Origin: Streptomyces lomondensis | GTDB lineage: Bacteria > Actinomycetota > Actinomycetes > Streptomycetales > Streptomycetaceae | DNA length: 64,000 nt | NCBI RefSeq assembly: GCF_014651035.1 | Contig: NZ_BMWC01000020.1 | Coordinates: 1-64,000 of the forward strand | Direction: 5' to 3' | The notes under the pieces: generated by a model | Told to the model about the DNA's origin: nothing | Databases searched by the model: none | What the model saw: the letters and a program-made list of their open reading frames with translations, nothing else | Made by a program: the position numbers and the translations under genes | Shown: positions 16,864 through 25,135 of the stretch, one piece after another | Numbering within the stretch: the stretch's first letter is position 1 | Layout of the letters: each line of letters starts with the position of its first letter

Positions 16864-17982
16864 GTGAACACTTCGACGTACACCTCCCAGTCGGCGTTCG
16901 ATGGTTCCAGGCTGCGCGTCATCCTGCTCGTCGATCTCCACGAAGGCGCCCAGCAACGGTTCCTCGACGCGTACGAGCACATGCGCAGCCGGGTCGCGTC
17001 GATTCCCGGTCATCTCGGTGACCAGCTGTGCCAGTCCGTGGAGAACCCGTCCCAGTGGCTCATCACGAGCGAATGGGCGACCGCGCCGCCGTATCTCGCC
17101 TGGGTGAACAGCGAGGAGCACCTGGAGACCGTCAGGCCCATGCAGGACTGCGTCCGGGACCTCCGGTCGATGCGTTACAGCATCGTCCGTGACACCGGGC
17201 GGGCCCTCCCGTCCACCGCCGGGACCGCTGACGGGGTCCAGGCGCCGGTGCGGGTGGGCGACGGAGTGACGCGCCACGCGCTGACGTTCACCGTCAAGCC
17301 CGGCTCCGAGTCGAAGGTCGCGGAGATCCTCGCCGGATACGCACCGCCTGAGGCCCGCGCCGACGACTCCACACGACTGCGCCGCACGACGTTGTTCATG
17401 CACGGCAACCGAGTCGTACGCACCGTCGAGGTGGAGGGCGATCTGCAGACGGCGCTGCGCCACGTCTCGCGTCAGCCGGAGGTGCGGGCCGTCGAGGAAG
17501 CCCTCAATCCGCACCTGGAACAGAGCAGGGATCTGACCGACCCCGCGTCGGCACGGACCTTCTTCGTCCGCGCGGCCATGCCGGCCGTACATCATGTGGC
17601 GCGCGGCGGACCGGAGCCGGCCGGTCTGCGGCGTCACGCCCTGTACTACCCGGCCCGTGAGGGCTGCGGGATGGCGCTGGCACGGCTGCTCGCCCAGCAG
17701 GACGAGACCGCCGCGGCCGACCCCGCCGGCCCCGTGTACCGCAGCACCGTCTTCCACCGGGACGACCTGGTCGTCCGTCTCATCGACACGCGGGATCCCG
17801 AGACCGATCCGGTCAGGGCGCTCGGCATGCACGGCGCGAGGAAGGCCGCCGTGCTGTCCCGCCTGCTCGACGGCGCCGCGCTCGGCGTCGAAGGACCGCT
17901 CTCCCTCGACCGGGACGCCACTCGCCTCCTGGCGCACGCCGACATGACGCTGATCACCGATCGCAGGGCTGCCCAGTCCTGA
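16864..17982 (+). CDS. SchA/CurD-like protein (WhiE ORFI-type)
   Basis: 372-residue protein specific to spore-pigment-type polyketide clusters. Residues 15-110 resemble an antibiotic biosynthesis monooxygenase (ABM) ferredoxin-like domain (RVILLVDLHEGAQQRFLDAY, PGHLGDQLCQSVENPSQWL). The rest has two SchA/CurD-type segments, about 135-230 and 245-345, each with a pattern like R-x-x-x-F-x-x-G-x-x-V-V-R-x-V-E. No heme or flavin motif is seen, as expected for cofactor-free ABM enzymes. GTG start with AAGGAAGGG upstream. First gene of the rightward PKS operon, the same position as ORFI of whiE. Exact reaction unknown; a role in pigment modification or assembly is inferred. Its N-terminal domain is clearly related to the small protein at 26392-26739. 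Confidence 0.88.
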   Translation: MNTSTYTSQSAFDGSRLRVILLVDLHEGAQQRFLDAYEHMRSRVASIPGHLGDQLCQSVENPSQWLITSEWATAPPYLAWVNSEEHLETVRPMQDCVRDLRSMRYSIVRDTGRALPSTAGTADGVQAPVRVGDGVTRHALTFTVKPGSESKVAEILAGYAPPEARADDSTRLRRTTLFMHGNRVVRTVEVEGDLQTALRHVSRQPEVRAVEEALNPHLEQSRDLTDPASARTFFVRAAMPAVHHVARGGPEPAGLRRHALYYPAREGCGMALARLLAQQDETAAADPAGPVYRSTVFHRDDLVVRLIDTRDPETDPVRALGMHGARKAAVLSRLLDGAALGVEGPLSLDRDATRLLAHADMTLITDRRAAQS

Positions 17983-18042
17983 CGATCCATGGACGACACG
18001 CGCCCATGGACAACACCCCACAGACCGATCTGGAGACGGACC

Positions 18043-18507
18043 ATGAACAAGACGCGACCACGCATCGTGGATCTGAGCGAGACCGAGCCCAACCGCAAGC
18101 GTGGCGGAGACCTGCGCACCCTGCTCACGCCTCTCACGGTGGGTTCCACGAGCGGGTTCATGGGCCTGGCCATCATGCAGCCGGGTGAACGCATCAGCGA
18201 GCACTACCACCCGTACTCGGAGGAGTTCGTCTACGTCGTCCAGGGCGAGCTGGAAGTCGACCTGGACGACGCGACACACCCGATCAGCGCCGACCAGGGC
18301 CTCATGGTCCCCATCGGCATGCGGCACCGCTTCCGCAACGTCGGTGACGTCGAAGCCCGGATGGTCTTCCATCTCGGTCCGCTGGCTCCGAAGCCGAGCA
18401 TGGGCCACGTCGACACGGAGGCCCTGGAGGGGAACGCGAGCGGCGAAACGTACCCGGCCGTGCAGGAGGACGGCGCGCGGCCCGAGCGACGCGGGGTGCC
18501 CTCGTGA
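18043..18507 (+). CDS. Cupin-domain protein (WhiE ORFII-type)
   Basis: 154-residue single-domain cupin. The metal-binding motif 1 is seen in GERISEHYHPYSEEFVYVVQGELEV (two His and Glu) at about residues 45-70, and motif 2 in the segment PIGMRHRFRNVG near 92-103. Cupins of this type in aromatic polyketide clusters act as cyclases or oxygenases or have no assigned reaction. ATG 18043 has GGAG ten bases upstream; an in-frame ATG at 17989 is less likely. The stop overlaps the KS-alpha start (GTGA), so it is coupled to the minimal PKS. Confidence 0.9.
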   Translation: MNKTRPRIVDLSETEPNRKRGGDLRTLLTPLTVGSTSGFMGLAIMQPGERISEHYHPYSEEFVYVVQGELEVDLDDATHPISADQGLMVPIGMRHRFRNVGDVEARMVFHLGPLAPKPSMGHVDTEALEGNASGETYPAVQEDGARPERRGVPS

Positions 18508-19772
18508 CCCGGCGGGTGGCGGTCACCGGCATCGGTGTCGTGGCCCCTGGCGGTATCGGGGTGCCGGCCTTCTGGGACCTCCTCTCGAGCGGCCGTACCG
18601 CGACGCGCGGCATCACGCTGTTCGATCCCGAGGGGCTGCGGTCACGTATCGCGGCCGAGTGCGACTTCGACCCGCTCGCGCACGGGCTCGATCCCGATGT
18701 GGTCGAACGCAGCGACCGGTACATACAGTTCGCCGTCGTCGCCGCGGCGGAGGCGGTGGCCGACTGCGGCATCGAGTTCGGCGCCGAGGACCCGTGGCGC
18801 GTGGCCGTCTCGCTCGGCAGCGCCGTGGGCGGCACCACCCGCCTGGAGCACGACTACGTCCTGGTCAGCGAGCGAGGGCAACGCTGGGACGTCGACCACC
18901 GCGCCGCCGGCCCGCAGCTGCACCGGGCCTTCTCGCCCAGCACCCTGGCGTCCGACGTCGCCGAGTACTTCGGCGCCCAGGGGCCGGTGCAGACCGTGTC
19001 GACCGGCTGCACCTCCGGACTCGACGCGGTGGGCTACGGCTTCCACATGATCGAGGACGGCCGCGCCGACATCTGCATCGCCGGAGCGTCCGACTCCCCG
19101 ATCTCCCCCATCACCATGGCGTGCTTCGACGCCATCAGGGCGACATCGCCGAACAATGACGACCCGGAGCACGCCTCCCGGCCCTTCGACGCCCACCGCG
19201 ACGGATTCGTCATGGGGGAGGGCTCCGCCGTGCTCGTCCTGGAGGAGCTCGAACACGCCCGTGCCCGCGGCGCGCACGTCTACTGCGAGATCGGCGGCTA
19301 CGCCACCTTCGGCAACGCGTACCACATGACCGGACTGACCAGTGAGGGACTGGAGATGGCCAGGGCCATCGACACCGCGCTCGGGCAGGCCCGGCTGGAT
19401 CCCTCACTCATCGACTACGTCAACGCGCACGGCTCGGGCACCCGCCAGAACGACCGTCACGAGACCGCCGCGGTCAAGCGGTCCCTGGGCGCCCATGCCT
19501 ACGACACGCCCATGAGTTCGATCAAGTCCATGGTGGGCCACTCGCTCGGCGCGATCGGCGCGATCGAGGTCGTCGCCTGCGTGCTGGCCCTGGCCCACCA
19601 GGTGGTCCCGCCGACGGCGAACTACGAGACCCCGGACCCCGAGTGCGACCTGGACTACGTGCCGCGCACCGCGCGGCCGCGCAAACTCGCCAACGTGCTG
19701 TCCGTGGGCAGCGGATTCGGCGGGTTCCAGTCCGCGGTGCTCCTGACGGGGCCGGCCGGGAGGAAACGATGA
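18504..19772 (+). CDS. Ketosynthase alpha subunit of type II PKS
   Basis: 422-residue KS-alpha that extends the poly-beta-ketone chain by decarboxylative Claisen condensation of malonyl-ACP. The nucleophile is C169 (STGCTSGLDA); the two catalytic histidines are in VNAHGSGTRQND and SMVGHSLGAIGA, with the conserved Lys in SIKSM. Length and C-terminal GSGFGGFQSAV are standard. GTG start overlapping the cupin stop; the stop overlaps the CLF start (ATGA), so KS-alpha and CLF are made in equal amount, as needed for the heterodimer. Sequence style and gene order place it with spore-pigment synthases rather than antibiotic PKSs, by recollection. Confidence 0.95.
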   Translation: MTRRVAVTGIGVVAPGGIGVPAFWDLLSSGRTATRGITLFDPEGLRSRIAAECDFDPLAHGLDPDVVERSDRYIQFAVVAAAEAVADCGIEFGAEDPWRVAVSLGSAVGGTTRLEHDYVLVSERGQRWDVDHRAAGPQLHRAFSPSTLASDVAEYFGAQGPVQTVSTGCTSGLDAVGYGFHMIEDGRADICIAGASDSPISPITMACFDAIRATSPNNDDPEHASRPFDAHRDGFVMGEGSAVLVLEELEHARARGAHVYCEIGGYATFGNAYHMTGLTSEGLEMARAIDTALGQARLDPSLIDYVNAHGSGTRQNDRHETAAVKRSLGAHAYDTPMSSIKSMVGHSLGAIGAIEVVACVLALAHQVVPPTANYETPDPECDLDYVPRTARPRKLANVLSVGSGFGGFQSAVLLTGPAGRKR

Positions 19773-21019
19773 GTGCTCAGCCGAACCGCCGCACCGCCAT
19801 CACGGGGATCGGTGTGGTCGCGCCCAACGGACTGCAGACGGAGACCTACTGGAAGTCCGTCGAGGAGGGCCTGTCCGTACTCGACCGGGTCACCCGGGAG
19901 GGGTGCGGGCATCTTCCGCTCCGCGTCGCCGGCGAGGTCCGGGGATTCGACCCCACGGCACTCATCGAGGAGACCTTCCTCGTCCAGACCGACCGGTTCA
20001 GCCACTTCGCGATGGCCGCCGCCGGCGCGGCTCTGAAGGACGCGGGACTGAGCGATGCCGCCACCGACTCCCCGTACTCCGTCGGTGTCGTCACCGCCGC
20101 CGGATCCGGTGGCGGTGAGTTCGGCCAGCGGGAGCTGCAGAAGCTGTGGGGACAGGGGTCCCGGTTCGTCGGTCCCTACCAGTCCATCGCCTGGTTCTAC
20201 GCGGCCAGCACGGGCCAGATATCCATCCGCAGCGGCTTCAAGGGCCCCTGCGGGGTGGTCGCGAGCGATGAGGCCGGCGGGCTGGACGCCGTCGCGCACG
20301 CCGCCCGGACCGTGGGGCGGGGAACCGACGTGGTCGTGGTCGGGGCGGCAGAAGCGCCGCTGGCTCCGTACTCGATGGTCTGCCAGCTCGGATACCCCGA
20401 ACTCAGCACCGTCGAGGACCCGGCGCGGGCCTATCGGCCCTTCACCTCCGAGGCTTGCGGCTTCGTGCCGGCCGAGGGCGGTGCCGTGCTGGTCGTCGAG
20501 GACCTGGACCGCGCCCGCCGGCGCGACGCGGACGTCCGCGCCACCGTGGCGGGCCACGCGGCCACGTTCACCGGCGCCTCGCGCTGGGACCGCTCACGGG
20601 AGGGACTCGCCCATGCCATCCGCGGCGCCCTCGACGAGGCCGGCTGCGCACCGGAGGAGATCGACGTGGTCTTCGCCGACGCGATGGGTGTCCCGGAGGC
20701 GGACCGCGCCGAGGCCCTCGCCCTCGCCGACGCCCTCGGCCGGCACGGCACCCGCGTGCCCGTCACGGCTCCCAAGACCGGCATCGGGCGGTCCTACTGC
20801 GGGGCACCCCTGCTGGACGTCGCGGCCGCGGTGATGGCCATGGAAGAAGGGCGGATCCCGCCCACGCCCAACGTCGTCGACATCTGCCACGACATCGACC
20901 TGGTGACGTCGACGGCGCGCCCGGCCGAGCTGAGCACGGCCCTGGTCCTCAGCCGTGGACTCATGGGCTCGAACGCGGCGCTGGTACTGCGCCGCGCCCC
21001 GGGACCGGCCGCCCGGTGA
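19769..21019 (+). CDS. Chain-length factor (KS-beta) of type II PKS
   Basis: 416-residue KS-beta, partner of KS-alpha; it primes the synthase by decarboxylating malonyl-ACP and sets chain length. The active-site Cys is absent, as expected. The usual replacement is Gln (the QAGGLDA signature), but here the sequence is VASDEAGGLDA with Glu at residue 168 (codon GAG at 20270-20272). The rest of the fold is intact (TAITGIGVVAPNG at the start, APKTGIGRSYCGAPLLD near the C-terminus). ATG overlaps the KS-alpha stop. See findings for the Glu substitution. Confidence 0.94.
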   Translation: MSAQPNRRTAITGIGVVAPNGLQTETYWKSVEEGLSVLDRVTREGCGHLPLRVAGEVRGFDPTALIEETFLVQTDRFSHFAMAAAGAALKDAGLSDAATDSPYSVGVVTAAGSGGGEFGQRELQKLWGQGSRFVGPYQSIAWFYAASTGQISIRSGFKGPCGVVASDEAGGLDAVAHAARTVGRGTDVVVVGAAEAPLAPYSMVCQLGYPELSTVEDPARAYRPFTSEACGFVPAEGGAVLVVEDLDRARRRDADVRATVAGHAATFTGASRWDRSREGLAHAIRGALDEAGCAPEEIDVVFADAMGVPEADRAEALALADALGRHGTRVPVTAPKTGIGRSYCGAPLLDVAAAVMAMEEGRIPPTPNVVDICHDIDLVTSTARPAELSTALVLSRGLMGSNAALVLRRAPGPAAR

Positions 21020-21053
21020 AGCCCACAGCACCCCTACGACAAGGAGAACGCGC

Positions 21054-21311
21054 ATGAGCAGTGAAGTGACCCTCGAAGAGCTGGCGGCACTGATGAAGAA
21101 GGCCGCCGGTGTCACCGTCGACCCGCACGACCTCGAGGCCCGGGTGGACACACCCTTCGCCGAGTTCGGGCTGGACTCGCTCGGCCTCCTCGGCATCGTG
21201 GGCGAGCTGGAGAACCGGAAGGGCCGGGCGCTCCCCACCGACGCGGAGAAGTGCAAGAGCCCCCGCGACTTCCTCGACCTCGTCAACAGCACCCTTACGG
21301 CAGGAGCCTGA
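21054..21311 (+). CDS. Type II PKS acyl carrier protein
   Basis: 85-residue acyl carrier protein. The phosphopantetheine attachment serine is S42 in FGLDSLGLLGIVGELE. Four-helix ACP pattern with the usual acidic surface. Start chosen at ATG 21054, with AAGGAG eight bases upstream. It follows the CLF after 34 bp and precedes the aromatase by one base. No malonyltransferase is encoded in the cluster, so FabD of primary metabolism presumably loads it. Confidence 0.95.
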   Translation: MSSEVTLEELAALMKKAAGVTVDPHDLEARVDTPFAEFGLDSLGLLGIVGELENRKGRALPTDAEKCKSPRDFLDLVNSTLTAGA

Positions 21312-21312
21312 G

Positions 21313-21792
21313 ATGGCAGGGCACACCGAGAACGAGATCACCATCGCCGCGCCCCTCGACCTCGTCTGGGACATGACCAACGACATCGAGAGATGGCCGC
21401 AGCTGTTCAGCGAATACGCGGACGCCGAGGTGCTGTCCCGGCAGGGCGACACGGTCACCTTCCGCCTGACCATGCACCCCGACGAGAACGGCAAGGTGTG
21501 GAGCTGGGTGTCGGAGCGGACCACCGACCGCGACAAGCTCACCGTCACGGCACGCCGGGTCGAACCCGGTCCGTTCGAGTACATGAACATCCGGTGGGAG
21601 TACGAGGAGACCCCCGACGGCACCCGGATGCACTGGACCCAGGACTTCGCCATGAGGCCGGACGCGCCGGTCGACGACGCCGGGATGACGGACATCATCA
21701 ACCGCAACTCGCCCGTCCAGCTGGCCCTCATCCGCGACCGCATCGAGCAGGTCGCCGCCGAGCGGCGGACCTCACCCGTCACGCCCGCCTGA
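21313..21792 (+). CDS. Polyketide aromatase/cyclase (SRPBCC fold, WhiE ORFVI-type)
   Basis: 159-residue single-domain START/Bet v1-like (SRPBCC) cyclase. Family signature at the start (NEITIAAPLDLVWDMTNDIERWPQLFSEY) and central WEYEETPDGTRMHWTQDF. Its relatives WhiE ORFVI and the TcmN N-terminal domain direct first-ring cyclisation (C9-C14 for TcmN) and aromatisation of the nascent chain. One base after the ACP stop with a weak GGAG, so coupled to it. With no ketoreductase in the cluster, the product should be an unreduced aromatic polyketide. Confidence 0.93.
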   Translation: MAGHTENEITIAAPLDLVWDMTNDIERWPQLFSEYADAEVLSRQGDTVTFRLTMHPDENGKVWSWVSERTTDRDKLTVTARRVEPGPFEYMNIRWEYEETPDGTRMHWTQDFAMRPDAPVDDAGMTDIINRNSPVQLALIRDRIEQVAAERRTSPVTPA

Positions 21793-21815
21793 ACGCCGCC
21801 GCGTAAGGAGACCTC

Positions 21816-22157
21816 ATGCACCACGCCCTGATCGTCGCCCGGATGGCCCCGCACTCGGCTCCGGACATCGCCGAGGTCTTCGCGGCCTCCGACCGCGGCG
21901 ACCTGCCCCGCCTCGTCGGGGTGACCCAGCGTTCCCTCTTCCAGTTCGGCGACGTGTACATGCACTTCATCGAGGCCGAGCAGGACCCGGGTCCCGCCAT
22001 CGCGCGGGTGGCCGGGCACCCCGAGTTCCGCGACATCAGCAGCAAGCTTGAGGCGTACGTCAGCCCGTACGACCCGCAGACCTGGCGCGGTCCGAAGGAC
22101 GCGATGGCGCGGTGCTTCTACCACTGGGAGAGAGACACGGCCCCGGCCACCCGGTGA
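21816..22157 (+). CDS. TcmI-family polyketide cyclase (WhiE ORFVII-type)
   Basis: 113-residue cyclase of the TcmI family, a dimeric ferredoxin-like fold. Typical family features: HHALIVARMAPHSAPDIAEVFAASD-like start (first 20 residues), TQRSLFQFGDVYMHFIE and a final SPYDPQTWRGPKDAMA. It catalyses a late-ring cyclisation. Good ribosome site AAGGAG seven bases before ATG. Last gene of the rightward minimal-PKS operon; ended by a bidirectional terminator. Confidence 0.94.
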   Translation: MHHALIVARMAPHSAPDIAEVFAASDRGDLPRLVGVTQRSLFQFGDVYMHFIEAEQDPGPAIARVAGHPEFRDISSKLEAYVSPYDPQTWRGPKDAMARCFYHWERDTAPATR

Positions 22158-22173
22158 CGCCGATGAGAGAGGA

Positions 22174-22205
22174 GAAGGCCGCCGCCCGTGAGGGCGGCGG
22201 CCTTC
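22174..22205. terminator. Bidirectional hairpin terminator in polyketide cluster
   Basis: Perfect 14-bp inverted repeat GAAGGCCGCCGCCC (22174-22187) and complement (22192-22205) with GTGA loop, between the convergent cyclase and amidohydrolase genes. It should end both transcripts. Confidence 0.88.
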
Positions 22206-22235
22206 CCCCGTGCGTGCGACCAGGCAAGGCAGGAG

Positions 22236-23225
22236 TCAGGCGGAGCGGGCCAGTGCCGGCAGCAGACGCAGGGCGTTCTCCCGGTTGATGCCCCTGAGCT
22301 GCTCCGGCGACAGGAAGGGATCGCCGTCCAGAGCGGGGACCGCGATGTCGGCGACGACCTGGCCGGGGGTGGGTGGCCAGTCCGTGCCGAACAGGACACG
22401 GCCGGGATCCACCGTGGCCAGCAGCGTGGGCGTGGCGGAGGGGGACATGGGCCCCGCGGTGTCGAAGTAGAACCGGTGCAGGTAGTCACGGACCCTGCCC
22501 GGCTCGATCCCGGGGGTGAGGTGTCCGCCGAAGAGTTCGAGCCGTGTGGCCATGTACGGCAGGAAGCCCCCTCCGTGGGGAAGGACGAAACTGAGATTCG
22601 GATAGCGGTCCAGGGTGCCGTTACGGATCAGGTTGATGGCCGCACGTGTGGTGTCCATGAGGAAGTCGCACACGAAGGGCGGCATCCCTGGCAGTCCGGC
22701 CCCGCCGTCCTTTCCGGCGGGCACTTCCATGGGGTGCGTGCTGATGACGGCGGACCGGTCGTTCAGCTCCTGCAGGAGGCGGTCGTGGGTGGCGTCACCG
22801 AGGTAGACACCGTCCATGCTCGTTCTCGTGCTCACCCCGACGGCCCCGAGCTCGTCGAGCCCGTAACGGAGGCTCCACTGCGAGAGTTCCAGGTCGTCCA
22901 GGAACACGGGAGTGAAGAAGGCGAAACGTGCGGGATGGTCCTCGACGACATCGGCCGCCGCCCGCAGGGCGATCCGCGCGCTCTCCCGGCGCTCCGCGGG
23001 CTCGCGGAACCGTCCGAGCATCGCGACGGTCATGACAGCGGTGCCGATGCCCGTCTTGTCCATGACCTCCAGAGCCGCGTCCAGGTCCCAGCGGGTCCAC
23101 CAGGGCAGCCTCTCGCGGTTGACGACACCGCGCTCCTGCGCCCAGTCCAGCCAGGCCGGCGCGGTGAAATGGTGGTGGACGTCCACTCGCCCCGCGACGG
23201 GACCGTCTTCGTATGGCATCGGCAT
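22236..23225 (-). CDS. Amidohydrolase/decarboxylase-family metalloenzyme
   Basis: 329-residue protein of the amidohydrolase-2 (ACMSD-like) family. Metal-binding HxH is in VDVHHHFTAP near residue 16; further ligands are in STHPMEVP (near 163), LPHGGGFLPY (near 215) and the conserved Asp in FGTDWPPTP (near 280). Relatives include aromatic-acid decarboxylases (gamma-resorcylate, aminocarboxymuconate semialdehyde) and some hydrolases, so decarboxylation or C-C/C-O hydrolysis of an aromatic polyketide is the best guess. It lies 35 bp downstream of the FAD hydroxylase on the same strand, so co-transcribed. Not part of the eight-gene whiE set as I recall it. An ATG six bases inside (23219) has better ribosome-site spacing. 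Confidence 0.85.
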   Translation of the reverse strand: MPMPYEDGPVAGRVDVHHHFTAPAWLDWAQERGVVNRERLPWWTRWDLDAALEVMDKTGIGTAVMTVAMLGRFREPAERRESARIALRAAADVVEDHPARFAFFTPVFLDDLELSQWSLRYGLDELGAVGVSTRTSMDGVYLGDATHDRLLQELNDRSAVISTHPMEVPAGKDGGAGLPGMPPFVCDFLMDTTRAAINLIRNGTLDRYPNLSFVLPHGGGFLPYMATRLELFGGHLTPGIEPGRVRDYLHRFYFDTAGPMSPSATPTLLATVDPGRVLFGTDWPPTPGQVVADIAVPALDGDPFLSPEQLRGINRENALRLLPALARSA

Positions 23226-23260
23226 GTCCTCGCAGTGGTCGTTTCGGTGGGTGGTGCTGC

Positions 23261-24904
23261 TCAGCCGCGGCAGAGCACGGTCTGCAGCACGTCCGTCAGC
23301 ACACGATCGGCGGACGGCAGGTGGGTGGGAGCGCGCCAGGCGACGAAACCGTCCGGGCGTACGAGGACGGCCCCGTCGTCGGCGGTGCCGTGCAGTGCCG
23401 CCCAGTCGGCATCCGGCTCGGGAACCAGGTCGTGATCACGGCCGTCTCCCACGAGATACACCTCGACCGGAACGCCCAGGTTCTCGCCGGCCTGCTCCGC
23501 CGCGCGGCGCCACGGGTGGCCTTCGGCCCCGGCGAGCACGACGAAGGAACGCTCGTACAGATCGAGAGTGGAAATCCTGGCGCCCGCTCTGCGGACCCAC
23601 ATGTGGGGTGCGCGGCTCCCCGGCTCCCCGTCGATCTGGAAGGTTTCCGGGACGACCGGCCGCTCGGGTGAGGCGCCCACCACGGCGTCCGAGGCGTACC
23701 GGTAGCAGAGCGCGACCGTCATGAGGTCCGCCGCGTCGTTGTTGCGTCCCGCCGCCGGGCCGAGCGCGGGGTGCTGCTCCTCGGCGGCCTGCCGGGAGGC
23801 CCGCTCGCTCGTCGTGACGGCGACAGGCCGTCGTTCGCACTCGTACGTGTCGAGCAGCGGCAGCCCGGCCCAGCCGCGCAGCACCGCGGCGAGTTTCCAG
23901 GCAAGGTTGTGGGCGTCCTGGATCCCGGTGTTGGCGCCGAACGCCCCGTTGGGCGGCATTTCATGAGCCGCGTCACCGGCCAGAAAGACCCGGCCCTGCC
24001 CGTAGCTGTCCGCGACTCGCTTGGAAGCGTGCCAGGGCGCCTTTCCGGTGATCTCGACATCAATGTCCGGAACACCGACGGCCGCGCGAATATGTGCCGC
24101 ACAGCGCTCGTTTCCGAAGTCCTCCAGGGTTTCGCCCCGATCAGCGGACCAAGGGATATGAATGACCCACCGTTCCTCGTTGTCCACGGGCAGCAAGGCG
24201 CCCTCCCCCTGTGGATCGGTGGTGTAACAGACGATGAAGCGCTTCGGCCCGATGTATTCCTTGAGGGTCTTGCTCCGGAACGTGACACTGACGTTGTGGA
24301 ACAGGGCGCCGGGTCCGGACTGGCCGATTCCCAAACGTTCGCGAACGGGGCTTCTCGGGCCATCGGCGGCCACCAGGAAATCGGCTTTCACGGTATGGGT
24401 CTCACCGGTGTCCCGGCGCATGACCTGAGCCAGGACCTCCTCTTCGTCCTGCGTGAAGGAGAGCAGTTCCGTATCGAAGCGGATGTCTCCGCCCTGGCGG
24501 GCGCGGTTCAGCAGGACCGGCTCCAGATCGTTCTGGCTGCACAGGCACCAGTTCGAGGAGCTGACCCGGGAGACGTCCATGCCCGCGGCGACGTCCTGAA
24601 TGATCCAGCGGCGCTGGTCCCCGACGAGGGTGTCCACCTGGAGAACGCCATCGTTCCCGGCGAGAGCGAAGGCGGCCTCCCGCACGCTCTCTTCGAGTCC
24701 GGCGGTCCGGAAGATCTCCATGGTGCGCACGTTGTTCCCGCGGCCACGTGGGTGCGTCGACGTCTCGGCATGCCGCTCCACGAGCATGTGCTCGATTCCG
24801 AGACGTCCCAGGAACACGGAGGTGGAAAGACCCACCAGGGATCCGCCTACGATGAGAACTGGTACAGATTCCACTCCGCGTCCGCTCACTGGTTTCCTCG
24901 TCAT
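23261..24904 (-). CDS. FAD-dependent aromatic polyketide hydroxylase (WhiE ORFVIII-type)
   Basis: 547-residue class A flavoprotein monooxygenase. FAD-binding GGSLVGLSTSVFLGRLG near residue 20 (variant GxGxxG, first Gly pair GG), the second motif DFLVAADGPRSPVRERLG near 180 (DG fingerprint), and GDAAHEMPPNGAFGANTGIQ (first 20 residues) near 305 for the FAD ribityl. A thioredoxin-like C-terminal domain (about 430-545) is typical of phenol-hydroxylase-like PKS tailoring enzymes. It is divergent from the P450 here; in whiE the ORFVIII hydroxylase is likewise divergent from the PKS genes. By eye the 24.0-24.7 kb stretch is less GC-rich than its neighbours. Confidence 0.92.
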   Translation of the reverse strand: MTRKPVSGRGVESVPVLIVGGSLVGLSTSVFLGRLGIEHMLVERHAETSTHPRGRGNNVRTMEIFRTAGLEESVREAAFALAGNDGVLQVDTLVGDQRRWIIQDVAAGMDVSRVSSSNWCLCSQNDLEPVLLNRARQGGDIRFDTELLSFTQDEEEVLAQVMRRDTGETHTVKADFLVAADGPRSPVRERLGIGQSGPGALFHNVSVTFRSKTLKEYIGPKRFIVCYTTDPQGEGALLPVDNEERWVIHIPWSADRGETLEDFGNERCAAHIRAAVGVPDIDVEITGKAPWHASKRVADSYGQGRVFLAGDAAHEMPPNGAFGANTGIQDAHNLAWKLAAVLRGWAGLPLLDTYECERRPVAVTTSERASRQAAEEQHPALGPAAGRNNDAADLMTVALCYRYASDAVVGASPERPVVPETFQIDGEPGSRAPHMWVRRAGARISTLDLYERSFVVLAGAEGHPWRRAAEQAGENLGVPVEVYLVGDGRDHDLVPEPDADWAALHGTADDGAVLVRPDGFVAWRAPTHLPSADRVLTDVLQTVLCRG

Positions 24905-25135
24905 CCGGTGACTGCCCAGCCCGGGAACGGTGGACTGGCCCGTCCACGATGTTTACCAAGCAGCGCTTACGCGCGCGATCCGGGGCGCCCTGGGGTACGC
25001 CGGCCGGGTAACCGGAGAAATTGTGCGCAGATCCTGCGGCGCTCGAACTCATATGGCCCAGCAGCGTTTGCGGCACAGTGTCGTCCGGGAAATCGTGTTA
25101 CCGACCGACGGAACTCTCGACCCCCGGGACCAGCC
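24905..25135. promoter_or_regulatory. Divergent promoter region of hydroxylase and P450
   Basis: 231 bp between divergent FAD hydroxylase and P450 genes, clearly less GC-rich than the coding DNA. It contains an inverted repeat GTGGAC-tggccc-GTCCAC at 24930-24947, suitably placed to act as an operator for the hydroxylase operon. No certain -35/-10 pair was assigned. No gene is seen here. Confidence 0.5.

Noticed and set aside
20270..20272. CLF Glu as a sign of a dead ketosynthase pseudogene
   Set aside because: CLFs normally lack the Cys; the frame is intact and coupled to a normal KS-alpha, so it is a working subunit with an altered residue.
23771..25135. Upstream extension of the P450 frame by about 455 codons
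   Set aside because: It is antisense to the FAD hydroxylase and lacks domain content; the P450 begins at ATG 25136.
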